Origin: Halorhodospira halophila
Lineage (GTDB): Bacteria > Pseudomonadota > Gammaproteobacteria > Nitrococcales > Halorhodospiraceae
Length of the DNA: 64,000 bases
Assembly (NCBI RefSeq): GCF_016653405.1
Contig: NZ_NHSN01000025.1
Coordinates: forward strand, 248,001-312,000
Direction of reading: 5' to 3'
Part shown: positions 43,029 through 52,491 of the stretch, piece after piece
Layout of the letters: every line of letters starts with the position of its first letter
How positions within the stretch are numbered: position 1 is the first letter of the stretch
The notes under the pieces: model-generated
What the model saw: the letters and a program-made list of their open reading frames with translations, nothing else
Databases searched by the model: none
Told to the model about the DNA's origin: nothing
Translations under genes and position numbers: made by a program

Positions 43029-43053
43029 CGTTCAGCCCCCTCAACGGGGCACC

Positions 43054-43064
43054 GGGGGGGGGGG
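43054..43064. repeat. 11-base G homopolymer abutting the purD stop codon
   Basis: Eleven consecutive G (C on the coding strand of purD) start immediately after the purD TGA. It is non-coding, so slippage would not alter a protein. Confidence 0.7.
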
Positions 43065-44354
43065 TCAGCCGGTTTCCCGGGCAATGGCCCGGGCACCGAT
43101 GTCCCGCCGGTAAAACACCCCCTCCCAGTGGATGGCGGCGACACCGCGATAAGCGGCCTGTTGCGCAGCAGCCACACGCTCGCCCAGGGCGCAGCAGCAG
43201 AGCACCCGACCGCCGTTGGTCACCACCCGGCCGTCGGCGTCGAGGGTCGTGCCCCCGTGGAAGACCTTGCAGCCGGTGTGCTCGGCGTCGTCGAGCCCTT
43301 CAATGACATCGCCCCGCTCCACCGGCCCCGGATAGCCGGCCGCCGCCATCACCACGCCGACCGCCGGGCGCGGATCCCAGCTCAGCGCCACCTCCGGCAG
43401 CCGGCCGTCGAGGGCAGCCCGGCAGAGCTCGGCGAAGTCCGCATCCAGGCGCATCAGCAGGGGTTGCGCCTCCGGGTCGCCCAGGCGGCAGTTGTACTCG
43501 AGGACGCGCGGATGGCCCTCGTCGTCGATCATCAGCCCGGCGTAGAGAAACCCCTTGTAGGGCCGCCCCTCGGCAGCCAGCCCGCGGACCGTGGGCCGGA
43601 TCACCTCGTCCATGACCCGCTGGTAGAGCCGTTCATCCATCAGCGGCGCCGGCGAGTACGCGCCCATCCCCCCGGTGTTCGGACCCTCATCACCGTCGTC
43701 CCGCGGTTTGTGATCCTGAGAGCTGGCCATCGCCACCACATGCTCGCCGTCGACCAGGGCGATGAAGCTCAGCTCCTCGCCCTGCAGGCACTCCTCGACC
43801 ACGACGCGCGCACCGGCGTCCCCGAAGGCCTGGCCTGAGAGCATGCGCTCGGCGGCCAGCAGGGCGGCATCCTTGGTCGCCGCCACCTCGACACCCTTGC
43901 CCGAGGCCAGCCCATCGGCCTTGATGACCATCGGCGCGGGGTGTTCCCGGATGTAGTCGGTGGCCGCGCCCAGATCGTCAAAGGTCCGGTAGGCCGCCGT
44001 GGGGATCCCGTGACGGGCCATGAAGGCCTTGGCGAAGGCCTTGGAGCCCTCCAGCTCCGCGGCGGCCGCGGTCGGGCCCAGACAGGGGAGCCCCGCCTCC
44101 TGGAACGCGTCCACCACCCCGGCCACCAGCGGTGCCTCGGGCCCAACCACCGTAAAGGCCACCGCTTGTTCCCGGGCCTGCTGGACCAGCGCCGGGACGT
44201 CCTCCGCGCCAACCTGGATGTTCCGGACCCCGGGCTCGCGGGCGGTGCCGGCGTTACCGGGGGCGACGAGCACCTCTTCGACCTGCGCCGAGCGCGCCAG
44301 GGCCCAGGCCATGGCGTGCTCGCGACCGCCCCCTCCGATAACCAGTACCTTCAT
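43065..44354 (-). CDS. purD: Phosphoribosylamine--glycine ligase
   Basis: 429 residues, the normal PurD length. ATP-grasp enzyme starting [18 protein letters not shown], with [22 protein letters not shown]-type [26 protein letters not shown] and [12 protein letters not shown]. It joins glycine to 5-phosphoribosylamine, step 2 of purine synthesis. It is last in the fis-purH-purD run, 22 bases after purH. Confidence 0.96.
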   Translation of the reverse strand: MKVLVIGGGGREHAMAWALARSAQVEEVLVAPGNAGTAREPGVRNIQVGAEDVPALVQQAREQAVAFTVVGPEAPLVAGVVDAFQEAGLPCLGPTAAAAELEGSKAFAKAFMARHGIPTAAYRTFDDLGAATDYIREHPAPMVIKADGLASGKGVEVAATKDAALLAAERMLSGQAFGDAGARVVVEECLQGEELSFIALVDGEHVVAMASSQDHKPRDDGDEGPNTGGMGAYSPAPLMDERLYQRVMDEVIRPTVRGLAAEGRPYKGFLYAGLMIDDEGHPRVLEYNCRLGDPEAQPLLMRLDADFAELCRAALDGRLPEVALSWDPRPAVGVVMAAAGYPGPVERGDVIEGLDDAEHTGCKVFHGGTTLDADGRVVTNGGRVLCCCALGERVAAAQQAAYRGVAAIHWEGVFYRRDIGARAIARETG

Positions 44355-44376
44355 CCTCTACCTCGCTTGGCCGCGT

Positions 44377-45960
44377 TCAGTGGCGGAAGTGGCGCATCCC
44401 GGTGAAGACCATGGCCAGGCCATGCTCGTCGGCGGCGTCGATTACCTCTTGGTCGCGCATCGAGCCACCGGGCTGGATGAGCGCCGCGGCACCGGCCTCG
44501 GCGGCCTGATCGACTCCGTCCCGGAACGGGAAGAAGGCGTCGGAGGCGAGCACCGAGCCCTGCAGGGCGAGCCCCGCATCCGACGCCTTCTCGCAGGCGA
44601 TCCGGGTACTGAACACGCGGCTCATCTGCCCGGCCCCCACACCGAGGGTGCGCTGCCCGCCCGCAAAGACGATGGCGTTGGACTTGACGTGCCGCACCAC
44701 TTCCCAGGCGAAACGCAGGTCGGCCCATTCGGCGTCGGTGGGCTGACGCCGGGTGACCACCCGCAGGTCGGCCGGATCGACCACTGCGGTGTCTCGATCC
44801 TGGACCAGGAGACCGCCGCGCACCCGCTTGAGCTCCAGATCTGCGCCAGCCTTCCGCGGCCAGCGGCCGGTCTGCAGCACGCGCACGTTGGCCTTGGCGG
44901 AGAAGCGCGACAGGGCCTCGTCGGTGACCGCCGGGGCAATGACCACCTCCACGAACTGGCGATCCAGGATGGCACCGGCCAACTCGGCGTCGACGGTGTC
45001 GTTGAAGGCGATGATGCCACCGAAGGCCGAGGTCGGGTCGACCTCGAAGGCCCGGTCGTAGGCCTCGCGCAGGGTCTCGGCACAGGCCACACCGCAGGGG
45101 TTGGCATGCTTGACGATGACACAGGCCGGCGCCTCGAACCCCTTGACGCACTCCAGCGCGGCATCGGTATCGGCGACGTTGTTGTAGGACAGGGCCTTGC
45201 CCTGGAGCTGGCGCGCCGTGGCGACGCTGGCCTCACCGGGGGTGACGTCACGGTAGAAGGCAGCGGACTGATGCGGGTTCTCGCCATAGCGCATATCCGC
45301 GATCTTCTCCACCTGCAACGTCCAGATACCCGGGAAATCGCCCTGCTGCTCACCCTGCTCGTCGCGCTGGCTCAGGTAGGCGGCGATGGCGCCATCGTAG
45401 CGTGCGGTGTGGCTGAACGCCCGGGTTGCCAGGTGGTGACGCAGGGCCCGGCTGGTCCCGCCCAGGCGCTGGACTTCGTCCAGGACCCGATCGTAGGCGG
45501 CAGCCTCGGTGACCACCGCCACATCGGTGTGGTTCTTGGCCGCGGCACGGATCATGGCCGGCCCGCCGACGTCGATGTTCTCGATGGCCTCGGCCAGCGT
45601 GCAATCCTCGGCGGCGACGGCCTGCTCGAAGGGGTAGAGGTTCACGCAGAGCAGGTCGATGGGCCCGATGCCGTGCTCGTCCATGACCGCGTCGTCCGTG
45701 CCGCGCCGCCCCAGCAGCCCGCCGTGGATGCGCGGATGCAGGGTCTTGACCCGGCCATCCATGATCTCCGGGAAGCCGGTCTCGGCCGAAACCTCACGCA
45801 CCGGGATACCGGCCTCGCCCAGCAGGCGGGCCGTACCACCGGTCGAGAGGATCTCGACGCCTTGCTCATGCAGGGCCCGGGCGAAGCCCTCCACCCCGCT
45901 CTTGTCGGAAACGCTGATCAAGGCCCGCCGCAGGGGCCGCACGCCGTCGTTGGTCGCCAT
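44377..45960 (-). CDS. purH: Bifunctional AICAR transformylase/IMP cyclohydrolase
   Basis: 527 residues. The N-terminal IMP cyclohydrolase domain ([53 protein letters not shown]) is followed by the AICAR formyltransferase domain ([31 protein letters not shown]). It catalyses the last two steps of IMP synthesis. It follows fis by 19 bases, the common fis-purHD organisation. Confidence 0.97.
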   Translation of the reverse strand: MATNDGVRPLRRALISVSDKSGVEGFARALHEQGVEILSTGGTARLLGEAGIPVREVSAETGFPEIMDGRVKTLHPRIHGGLLGRRGTDDAVMDEHGIGPIDLLCVNLYPFEQAVAAEDCTLAEAIENIDVGGPAMIRAAAKNHTDVAVVTEAAAYDRVLDEVQRLGGTSRALRHHLATRAFSHTARYDGAIAAYLSQRDEQGEQQGDFPGIWTLQVEKIADMRYGENPHQSAAFYRDVTPGEASVATARQLQGKALSYNNVADTDAALECVKGFEAPACVIVKHANPCGVACAETLREAYDRAFEVDPTSAFGGIIAFNDTVDAELAGAILDRQFVEVVIAPAVTDEALSRFSAKANVRVLQTGRWPRKAGADLELKRVRGGLLVQDRDTAVVDPADLRVVTRRQPTDAEWADLRFAWEVVRHVKSNAIVFAGGQRTLGVGAGQMSRVFSTRIACEKASDAGLALQGSVLASDAFFPFRDGVDQAAEAGAAALIQPGGSMRDQEVIDAADEHGLAMVFTGMRHFRH

Positions 45961-45979
45961 ATTGGATTGTCCGGGTTGT

Positions 45980-46276
45980 TCAGTTGTAGTCGATGCCGTG
46001 ATCGCGCAGCTTCTTGCGCAGGGTCGCCCGATTAAGGCCGAGCAGCTGCGCAGCCCGCGTCTGATTGCCAGAGCAGTAGTCCATCACCGACTCGAGGAGC
46101 GGAACCTCCACCTCGTTGAGCACGAGCCGATAGAGACCATTGCAGTCGTGCCCGTCCAGCTCCCTGAAATAGTCATCCAGGGCGCGACTGACCGCCTCGC
46201 GGATGGGCCCCCCCACCTCGCCGTCGCCGCCCCTGCCAGGACCCTGTCCGGGACCGGGTCCCTTGCCGTCCTGCAT
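45980..46276 (-). CDS. fis: Fis-family DNA-binding protein
   Basis: 98 residues. The C-terminal helix-turn-helix ([35 protein letters not shown]) is nearly canonical Fis. The N-terminal ~22 residues are Gly/Pro-rich ([17 protein letters not shown]) rather than the usual Fis beta-hairpin sequence, so inversion-stimulating contacts may differ. Fis is a nucleoid-bending protein and growth-phase regulator. In enterics it is co-transcribed with dusB; dusB is not here and DUF3426 takes that place. Confidence 0.93.
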   Translation of the reverse strand: MQDGKGPGPGQGPGRGGDGEVGGPIREAVSRALDDYFRELDGHDCNGLYRLVLNEVEVPLLESVMDYCSGNQTRAAQLLGLNRATLRKKLRDHGIDYN

Positions 46277-46347
46277 GCATCACCCCCATTCATGTCTGTC
46301 TGGAAGGATAACAGAGCCGACCGGCGGCCCCCCGGGCCCTGGCGGCC

Positions 46348-47289
46348 CTACTCGACCGGTCGGAATGACAGCGAGAAACTCTCGGCCCCGCCGTCGGGCT
46401 CTGCCACGTAGAGTTCCACCGGGATCCGAGCCCCCGGCTCCATGCCCGCGCCCAGGCGCGCCCGCAGACGGCTGTCGGCCACGTAGTCCTCAGGGCGAAC
46501 CCAGCGCTCGCCGGTCACGTGGCCGTCCAGATCCCGCAGTGTCAGCCGCATCTCGGGATAGGGCAGGCGCCGCTCGCCGGTGTGCACCAGCACCCCGCCG
46601 AGCATCAGCGCATCGTCCCGACGCGGATCCGGCTCCAGCCAGCGCTCCTCGACCTCGATGACGTCGTAGCTCGCCGCGGTCTCCAGCTGGCAGTCGTACA
46701 CGGCGCAGACCGCCGAGAGCCACGCCCGCGTCCCGGGCAGCTCGAGCAGCTGCGCGCGGTAGAGGTACGAGCCATGGACCAGGGCCGCCGCCAACACCAG
46801 CACGCCAGCGGCGGTCATCCAGAGGCGCCGCTTGGGCCTCGTGCCAGCCCCCGGGGCACGGGCGGGACGCTGCCCGGCACGCAGCTCGGCCAGGACCTGC
46901 TCCCAGTCGGCCTCGCCCCCCCCCGGTTCGGCTGCCCGATCCGCCGCCTCCGGGCCGGAACCTGAGCGCTCCCCCGCGGTCGAGCGCTCACCGACGAGGG
47001 CCTGCAGGTCCACCGGCCGATCGCCTCTGTCGTCGGGCAGCATTCGGCCGATGGCCGACATCTGCGGTCCCAGGGCGGGGATGCGCACCTCGTCCCCACC
47101 GGCGGACCGGGACGGCGGGGCCCCGTCGGTCGTCGCGGCACCCGGCTCGCCGGGCAAGTCCTCGCTCAGCGCCTGAACCGCGTCGAAGGTGGTCTGGCAC
47201 AGGCCACAGGTAACCCGACCGCGCGCCTGGCGAAGCTGCCACGCACGCAGCGCGAAGATCGTCCCGCATCCAGGGCACTGGGTGTACAC
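46348..47289 (-). CDS. Zinc-ribbon (MJ0042) and DUF3426 membrane protein
   Basis: 313 residues. An N-terminal MJ0042-type zinc finger (TQCPGCGTIF ... VTCGLCQTTF, four Cys in two CxxC), an acidic disordered stretch (about 40-150), one membrane helix (about 163-180, MTAAGVLVLAAALVHGSYLY) and a C-terminal DUF3426 domain (CAVYDCQLE ... LVHTGERRLPYPEMRLTLRDLDG). The finger is cytoplasmic and the DUF is periplasmic. The family is regularly found beside prmA and fis in gammaproteobacteria, but its function is not known. Confidence 0.85.
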   Translation of the reverse strand: MYTQCPGCGTIFALRAWQLRQARGRVTCGLCQTTFDAVQALSEDLPGEPGAATTDGAPPSRSAGGDEVRIPALGPQMSAIGRMLPDDRGDRPVDLQALVGERSTAGERSGSGPEAADRAAEPGGGEADWEQVLAELRAGQRPARAPGAGTRPKRRLWMTAAGVLVLAAALVHGSYLYRAQLLELPGTRAWLSAVCAVYDCQLETAASYDVIEVEERWLEPDPRRDDALMLGGVLVHTGERRLPYPEMRLTLRDLDGHVTGERWVRPEDYVADSRLRARLGAGMEPGARIPVELYVAEPDGGAESFSLSFRPVE

Positions 47290-47327
47290 GGGCTTCCCTC
47301 GTTGTTGGAAAATCCGGCGACCGACGT

Positions 47328-48209
47328 TCAGGCGGTGCGGGTGCCGCTGACCAGCACCCAGTCGCCGCGAGTCTGCGGCGCATCCCAGGCGATGCTGCCC
47401 TGGAAGGCATCCATGACCTGCTGCTCCTGCCCCAGGAGGATCCCGGAGAGCGCCAGGCGCCCACCGACGCGAACGCCGCTACGCAGCTCACCGGCCAGCT
47501 CCACCAGCGTCGATGCAAGGATATTGGCGACGAGGAAATCGGCGCAATACGCCGGCCGCTGATCGACGGCGTACGCCGGGACCCAATCGGCGACACCGTT
47601 GCGCTCGGCGTTGTCGCGGCTGGCGATCACTGCCTGGGGGTCGTTATCGACGGCCATGCAGCGGGCCGCGCCCAGACGTACCGCAGCCACGGCTAGGACG
47701 CCAGAGCCGGCGCCGAAATCGAGGCCGTCACGCCCCTGGATCGGCTCGCCATCAAGCCACTGCAGGCACAGCGCCGTGGTCTCGTGGGTGCCGGTGCCGA
47801 AGGCCAGCCCCGGGTCGAGGTGGATGGCCACGGCGTCGCGCGGCAGCTCCGGCTCGCTCCCGGTGGGGACGATCCAAAGCCGCTCGCCGAAGGCCATGGG
47901 GCGGAAGTGGTCGAGCCACTCGCGCTCCCAGGCACGATCCTCCAGCGTCTCCGCCTGCCAGCCTTGCAGACGTTCGCCCAGCTGCCCGGCGAGCAGCTTG
48001 TAAAGGTCCTCGGGATCGGTCCCGGCAGGAAACAGCGCGGCAACTCGAACCCGCTCCCACATCGGGTGCTCGCCCACGCCGGGCTCGAGGAGCACGGTGC
48101 CATCATCGGCCTGGTAGGTCTGGGACAGCGCCCCGGCCAGTTCCAGGGCGCCATCCACGGCATCGAGGTCGCCGGCGGCGACCTCCAGCGTCACCTGCAG
48201 CTGCGCCAC
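47328..48209 (-). CDS. prmA: Ribosomal protein L11 methyltransferase
   Basis: 293 residues from a GTG. An N-terminal ferredoxin-like L11-binding domain (LQVTLEVAAGDLDAVDGALEL) and a C-terminal SAM-dependent methyltransferase with LDPGLAFGTGTHETTALCL, DFGAGSGVLAVAA, AVDNDPQAV and FLVANILASTL. It trimethylates L11 on several amino groups. The gene heads the prmA-DUF3426-fis-purHD run; the small Cys protein gene ends 3 bases upstream. Confidence 0.95.
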   Translation of the reverse strand: MAQLQVTLEVAAGDLDAVDGALELAGALSQTYQADDGTVLLEPGVGEHPMWERVRVAALFPAGTDPEDLYKLLAGQLGERLQGWQAETLEDRAWEREWLDHFRPMAFGERLWIVPTGSEPELPRDAVAIHLDPGLAFGTGTHETTALCLQWLDGEPIQGRDGLDFGAGSGVLAVAAVRLGAARCMAVDNDPQAVIASRDNAERNGVADWVPAYAVDQRPAYCADFLVANILASTLVELAGELRSGVRVGGRLALSGILLGQEQQVMDAFQGSIAWDAPQTRGDWVLVSGTRTA

Positions 48210-48212
48210 GAC

Positions 48213-48554
48213 TCAGGAACCTTGTCGCGGGGTCGGGGGAACCACGAAGCAGGCGGCCTGCTCGCGGGTATAGAAGCAGCCGTCGCGCTCGAACCCGGAG
48301 ACCACCCGCTGCTTCACCGCGATGACCCGACCGCGGTCGTCGCGTTCGCTGATCAGCTCCTCGGGCAGACCGTCGAGGCGGTGAAAGGGGGCCGGCTGCC
48401 CGTTCCCGCTGCAGGAGAGGTAGATCGTCCCCGTCTCGGTGTCCAGGAAGGCCGGGCGGAAGCCGTGGTCCCGGTTGCAAGCGCTGACGCCACCGGTCCC
48501 CTGGAACGTGGCGTTCTCACACTTGAGTCGCTCTGCCGTAAGGGCGCGAGCCAT
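48213..48554 (-). CDS. Small conserved-looking protein with five cysteines, unknown function
   Basis: 113 residues; the ATG at 48554 has GGAGG 9 bases upstream. No signal peptide or membrane helix. Cys at 11, 26, 48, 93 and 101; the segments ETGTIYLSCSGNGQPAPFHRLDGLP and VVSGFERDGCFYTREQAACFV look like beta-rich folds with charged loops. It lies 3 bases before prmA and probably shares its transcript. I do not recognise the family. Clean Shine-Dalgarno and coding-strand continuity support it as a real gene. Confidence 0.7.
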   Translation of the reverse strand: MARALTAERLKCENATFQGTGGVSACNRDHGFRPAFLDTETGTIYLSCSGNGQPAPFHRLDGLPEELISERDDRGRVIAVKQRVVSGFERDGCFYTREQAACFVVPPTPRQGS

Positions 48555-48641
48555 CGCTCACCACCTCCGAACGTCGATACCGCTTCACGGGTTATCGGCC
48601 GCTCCACTGGCCCCCTGAGTCGGGCAACGCTCCCTGCGTTG

Positions 48642-49172
48642 CTACTGATTCCGGTAGTTGGACACCGCGTGCTCGATCTCGGCTCGCGCGGCGTCGGCGC
48701 CCTTCCAGTCGCGCACCTGAACCCACTTGCCGGGCTCAAGATCCTTGTAGTGCTCAAAGAAATGGCTGATCTCCTGCAGCAGGCGCGGCGGCAGGTCGTC
48801 GGGCCCCTTAACCTCGCTGTAGTCGGTGGTCAGCTTGTCCACCGGAACCGCAATCAGCTTGGCATCCTCGCCGGACTCGTCCGCCATCTCCAGCACACCC
48901 ACCGGGCGGCAGCGGATCACCGAGCCGGGCTGCAACGGTAGGGGGGTGATGACCAGGGCGTCTACCGGATCGCCATCATCGGCCAGCGTCTGCGGCACAA
49001 AGCCGTAGTTGCACGGATAGTGCATGGCCGTGGCCATGATGCGATCGACGGTGAGCGCACCCGTCTCCTTATCCACTTCGTACTTCACGGGGCCGCCGTG
49101 GAGCGGGATCTCGATGACGACGTTGATATCGTCCGGAATCGACCGCCCGGCGGGCACGGAATCGAGGCTCAT
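48642..49172 (-). CDS. ppa: Inorganic pyrophosphatase (family I)
   Basis: 176 residues, the length of E. coli Ppa. Family I active-site features: [44 protein letters not shown] (Asp ligands for Mg), KVP-like [11 protein letters not shown], and [15 protein letters not shown]. It hydrolyses pyrophosphate to drive biosynthesis. The ATG at 49172 has GGAG 8 bases upstream; the frame upstream (to 49277) shows no homology. Confidence 0.96.
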   Translation of the reverse strand: MSLDSVPAGRSIPDDINVVIEIPLHGGPVKYEVDKETGALTVDRIMATAMHYPCNYGFVPQTLADDGDPVDALVITPLPLQPGSVIRCRPVGVLEMADESGEDAKLIAVPVDKLTTDYSEVKGPDDLPPRLLQEISHFFEHYKDLEPGKWVQVRDWKGADAARAEIEHAVSNYRNQ

Positions 49173-49331
49173 GCAGTTACTCCGTTCAGTAGAGGACGTT
49201 TGCGTATCGAGGAACGGTTCGACAGGGGCGAACTGTAACGCCGTTGCTGCGCCGCGGCAAGCAAGGCCGCGGCGCAACCGGCCGCCCCGTAAGGGGCCCT
49301 ATGCCAGCGCACCCCGGCGTCGACGTCAACC

Positions 49332-49365
49332 GGCGGCATCGTGCCGCCATGCCATGCGGTATGAT
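49332..49365 (+). promoter_or_regulatory. Inverted repeat and -10-like box before the membrane-protein/mpl genes
   Basis: GGCGGCA-TCG-TGCCGCC (49332-49348) is a perfect 7-bp-arm repeat. TATGAT at 49360-49365 is a good -10 with no matching -35; the repeat occupies the -35 zone, so activation or repression there is possible. Confidence 0.35.
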
Positions 49366-49394
49366 TGGGCCGAACAACCACCCAGGGGGAGAGC

Positions 49395-49895
49395 ATGGGT
49401 CCTTTGCTGCAGAAACTGGTGGGGATCTGCCTCTTTCGCGACGGTCCCCAGGATCTGCCCTACTCGGCCACGCACCTGCTCGGGTTGATCGGGGCGAGCA
49501 TGATCCTAACCTACATCGCCGCGGACAACCTCCCGGACACGGGCACCGTCGGCCTGCAGGTGGTGGTCGCGACCGGCTTCAGCCTGGCCTTCCTCTACGC
49601 CCTGCTCCTGCTGCGCGGACTAACTCCGCGCTTCACCCAGAGCGCCACGGCGATGTTCGGCACCGACGTGCTGATCGGCATCCCGGTCACACTGATGACC
49701 TTCCCCATCGCCGCCTACGGCGCGGAGCAGGCCCAGGGCGCCGCCGCCGGCATCCTCTTGCTCTGGTTCTGGCAGGTGGCCATCCTCGGGCACATCTTCC
49801 GGCATACGCTGGAGATGCGCCTGGCGCTCGGCATCCTCCTGGCGCTGGCGTACAGCTTCCTCAGCTTTCAGGTGGTCCAGCTGGCCGCCGACTGA
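49395..49895 (+). CDS. Integral membrane protein, unknown function
   Basis: 166 residues from the ATG at 49395 (AGGGGG 5 bases upstream). Four or five hydrophobic segments (about 25-45, 52-72, 88-105, 118-135, 145-163), with a short polar N-terminus (LVGICLFRDGPQDLPYS). The arrangement resembles small YIP1-like membrane proteins, but I cannot assign it. It ends 12 bases before mpl and is probably co-transcribed with mpl, ubiX and the Lon-N-domain gene. Confidence 0.65.
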   Translation: MGPLLQKLVGICLFRDGPQDLPYSATHLLGLIGASMILTYIAADNLPDTGTVGLQVVVATGFSLAFLYALLLLRGLTPRFTQSATAMFGTDVLIGIPVTLMTFPIAAYGAEQAQGAAAGILLLWFWQVAILGHIFRHTLEMRLALGILLALAYSFLSFQVVQLAAD

Positions 49896-49907
49896 TCGGG
49901 ACGGTCC

Positions 49908-51275
49908 ATGAAGATACACATCCTCGGTATATGCGGCACGTTCATGGGCGGCGTCGCCCTCCTCGCCCGGGAGAGCGGGCACGCGGTGGACGGCAGCGAC
50001 AGCGCGGCGTGGCCACCGATGAGCGACATCCTCGACCAGGCGGGCGTCCCGGTCCGACCCGGCTACGACGCCGCCCACCTGGAACCCGCCCCGGACCGGG
50101 TGGTCATCGGCAACGCCCTCTCCCGCGGCAACCCGGCTGTCGAGCACATCCTGGACCGCGGGCTGCCCTACCAGTCCGGTCCCGCGTGGCTGGCGGAGAA
50201 CGTCCTCAACGGCCGCTGCGTGGTAGCCATCGCCGGCACCCACGGCAAGACCACCACCGCCTCGATGACCGCTTGGGCCCTGGAGCGCTGCGGCCTCGAC
50301 CCGGGCTATCTGATCGGCGGCGCCCCGGGGTTCAGCGAGCGCTCCGCCCGGCTAGGCACCGGTTCGCCCTTCGTGGTGGAGGCCGACGAGTACGACACGG
50401 CCTTCTTCGACAAGCGCGCCAAGGTCGTCCACTACCAGCCCCGCGTCCTGCTGCTGAACAATCTGGAGTACGACCACGCCGACATCTACCCGGATCTGGA
50501 GGCCATCGCCACGCAGCTCCACCATGCGGTGCGTACCGTCCCCGGCAACGGCCGCGTGCTCATCAACGGCGATGACCCCAACCTGCCCGCCGTCGTCGCG
50601 CGCGGCTGCTGGTCGCGGCTGGAGCGAATCGGCTTTGGCGCCGACAATGACTGGCGCATCACCGCCGACGACCGCCCTGACGCCGGCGCCGTACTCCTGC
50701 ACCGGCGCACTCCGCTCGGCCCGCTGCATCCGCCGCAGCCGGGCCGCCACAACCTGGCCAATGCCGCGGCGGCGGTGGCGGCTGCCGCCGGGGCCGGGGC
50801 GGATCCGACCACCGCCCTGGAAGCCGTGAACGCCTTCCCCGGCGTCCGCCGCCGGCTGGAGGTGCGCGGCCGCGTCGGCGGGGTCGAGGTCATCGACGAC
50901 TTCGCCCACCACCACAGCGCCGTGGCCGCCACCCTGGAGGCCCTGGCCGCCCCGGGGCGGCGACTGCTGGCCGTGCTGGAGCCGCGCTCGAACACCATGC
51001 GCCTGGGCATCCACCGCCGGCAGCTGGCCGACGCCCTGGCCCGCGCCGACCACGCCTTCGTGTTGACCCCACCGGACCTGCCCTGGTCCGTCCCCGAGGC
51101 CCTGGCACCACTGGGAGGGCGCCTGCATACCGCCGCCGAGGTCGACCACCTGGCCCGGCTCGCCCTGGCCGAGGCGCGCCCTGGCGACCGCCTGGTGGTG
51201 ATGAGCAACGGCGCCTTCGGCAACATCCACGAGCGACTGCTGGCCGGCCTGGAGGCCGGGAGCGCCCCGGCATGA
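49908..51275 (+). CDS. mpl: UDP-N-acetylmuramate:L-Ala-gamma-D-Glu-meso-DAP ligase
   Basis: 455 residues, Mur-ligase fold. N-terminal HILGICGTFMGGVALLARE, ATP loop AGTHGKTTTAS, VEADEYDTAFFDKRAKVVHY and LNNLEYDHADIY are Mpl-specific. The C-terminal domain carries DFAHHHSAV and LEPRSNTM. It recycles the murein tripeptide by joining it to UDP-MurNAc. Its stop overlaps the ubiX start (ATGA). Confidence 0.95.
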   Translation: MKIHILGICGTFMGGVALLARESGHAVDGSDSAAWPPMSDILDQAGVPVRPGYDAAHLEPAPDRVVIGNALSRGNPAVEHILDRGLPYQSGPAWLAENVLNGRCVVAIAGTHGKTTTASMTAWALERCGLDPGYLIGGAPGFSERSARLGTGSPFVVEADEYDTAFFDKRAKVVHYQPRVLLLNNLEYDHADIYPDLEAIATQLHHAVRTVPGNGRVLINGDDPNLPAVVARGCWSRLERIGFGADNDWRITADDRPDAGAVLLHRRTPLGPLHPPQPGRHNLANAAAAVAAAAGAGADPTTALEAVNAFPGVRRRLEVRGRVGGVEVIDDFAHHHSAVAATLEALAAPGRRLLAVLEPRSNTMRLGIHRRQLADALARADHAFVLTPPDLPWSVPEALAPLGGRLHTAAEVDHLARLALAEARPGDRLVVMSNGAFGNIHERLLAGLEAGSAPA

Positions 51276-51880
51276 GCGGGGTCAGCGTCGCCCTAACCGG
51301 GGCCTCTGGCCTGCAGTACGGTCTGCGCCTGGTGCAGACCCTCGCCGGGGCGGGCGAGACCGTCCATCTGCTGGTCTCCGATGCTGCCCGGGTGGTTGCC
51401 GGACTGGAGACGGACACCCCGCTCCCCCGGCGCAGCGCCGAGTTGCACCGCCAACTGGTCGGGGCCCTAGGCATCGATCCGGCGCGGCTCCACGTCTACA
51501 GTGATCAGCAGTGGACCGCACCCCTGGCTTCCGGCTCGGCAGCCCCGAAACGCATGGTGGTCTGCCCCTGCACCACCGGCACCCTGGCGGCGATCGCCGG
51601 CGGACACTCGGACAGCCTGATCGAGCGCGCCGCCGATGTGGTACTCAAGGAGCGCGGTCAACTGGTGGTGGTTCCGCGGGAGACCCCGCTCTCGGCGATC
51701 CACCTGGAGCATATGCTGTCCCTGACGCGGCTCGGCGTGGTGGTCCTGCCGGCCAACCCGGGGTTCTACCATCGGCCGCAGCGGGTCGAGGACCTGATCG
51801 ACTTCGTCGTGGCACGGATCCTGGACCACTTGGATGTGGCCCACGACCTGGGCCCCCGCTGGGGCAAGGAGAGCGACTGA
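51272..51880 (+). CDS. ubiX: Flavin prenyltransferase UbiX
   Basis: 202 residues. Flavodoxin-like FMN protein with VALTGASGLQYGLRL, MVVCPCTTGTLAAIAGGHSDSLIERAADVVLKE and VPRETPLSAIHLEHML. It attaches a dimethylallyl group to FMN to make the prenyl-FMN cofactor for UbiD decarboxylase in ubiquinone synthesis. It overlaps mpl by 4 bases and the next gene by 1 base. Confidence 0.94.
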   Translation: MSGVSVALTGASGLQYGLRLVQTLAGAGETVHLLVSDAARVVAGLETDTPLPRRSAELHRQLVGALGIDPARLHVYSDQQWTAPLASGSAAPKRMVVCPCTTGTLAAIAGGHSDSLIERAADVVLKERGQLVVVPRETPLSAIHLEHMLSLTRLGVVVLPANPGFYHRPQRVEDLIDFVVARILDHLDVAHDLGPRWGKESD

Positions 51881-52482
51881 TGGACGATGAGCTGCCGCTG
51901 TTCCCTCTGCGTACAGTGCTTTTCCCGGGTGGGCGACTGGAGCTGCGCATCTTCGAGCGCCGCTATCTGGATCTGGTCACCTACTGCCTGCGCAACGACA
52001 ACACCGGCTTCGGCATCTGCCTGATCGAGAATGGCGGCGAGGCGGGGCTGCCGGCCCGTCCCCACGCCGTGGGGACGGAGGTGCGCATCATCGACTGGGA
52101 CCAGCGCAGCGACGGTCTGCTGGGGATCACCGTCGAGGGACAGCGGCGCTTCGAGATCCTTGAGCGGCAGACCCCGACGGGGAAGGTGCAACAGGCGCAG
52201 GTGCGCTGGCTGACCGACCCGCCGGCGCCGCAACTGGACGCCGAGCTCCGCCCGCTGGCCGATCTGCTGGAGCGAATCCTCGATCAGATCGGCGGCCTGT
52301 ACGGGGCCATGCCCCGCCAGCTCGATGATGCCGGCTGGGTCAGCGCGCGGCTATCGGAGCTGTTGCCGATCCCCACCGAGGCGAAGCAGCAGCTGCTGGA
52401 GATCGACGCCCCGGAGGAGCGCCTGGAGCTGCTGCGCCGGGCCCTGGAGCAGGACTCGCCGCCCCGCGGCGACGCCGACTAG
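51880..52482 (+). CDS. Lon N-terminal-domain protein (stand-alone substrate-binding domain)
   Basis: 200 residues covering only the Lon substrate-binding (LAN/PUA-like) domain: LPLFPLRTVLFPGGRLELRIFERRYLDLV, FGICLIENGGE and a helical C-terminal half (LSELLPIPTEAKQQLLEIDAPEERLELLR). No ATPase or protease domain follows, as in the widespread YbgR-like group. The function is unsettled, perhaps protein binding. The ATG shares one base with the ubiX stop (TGATG). The large nested palindrome begins 9 bases after the stop. Confidence 0.9.
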   Translation: MDDELPLFPLRTVLFPGGRLELRIFERRYLDLVTYCLRNDNTGFGICLIENGGEAGLPARPHAVGTEVRIIDWDQRSDGLLGITVEGQRRFEILERQTPTGKVQQAQVRWLTDPPAPQLDAELRPLADLLERILDQIGGLYGAMPRQLDDAGWVSARLSELLPIPTEAKQQLLEIDAPEERLELLRRALEQDSPPRGDAD

Positions 52483-52491
52483 CCCCACGCA

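Noticed and set aside
43054-43064. Phase-variable coding tract
   Set aside because: The G-run lies outside any reading frame, after the purD stop.
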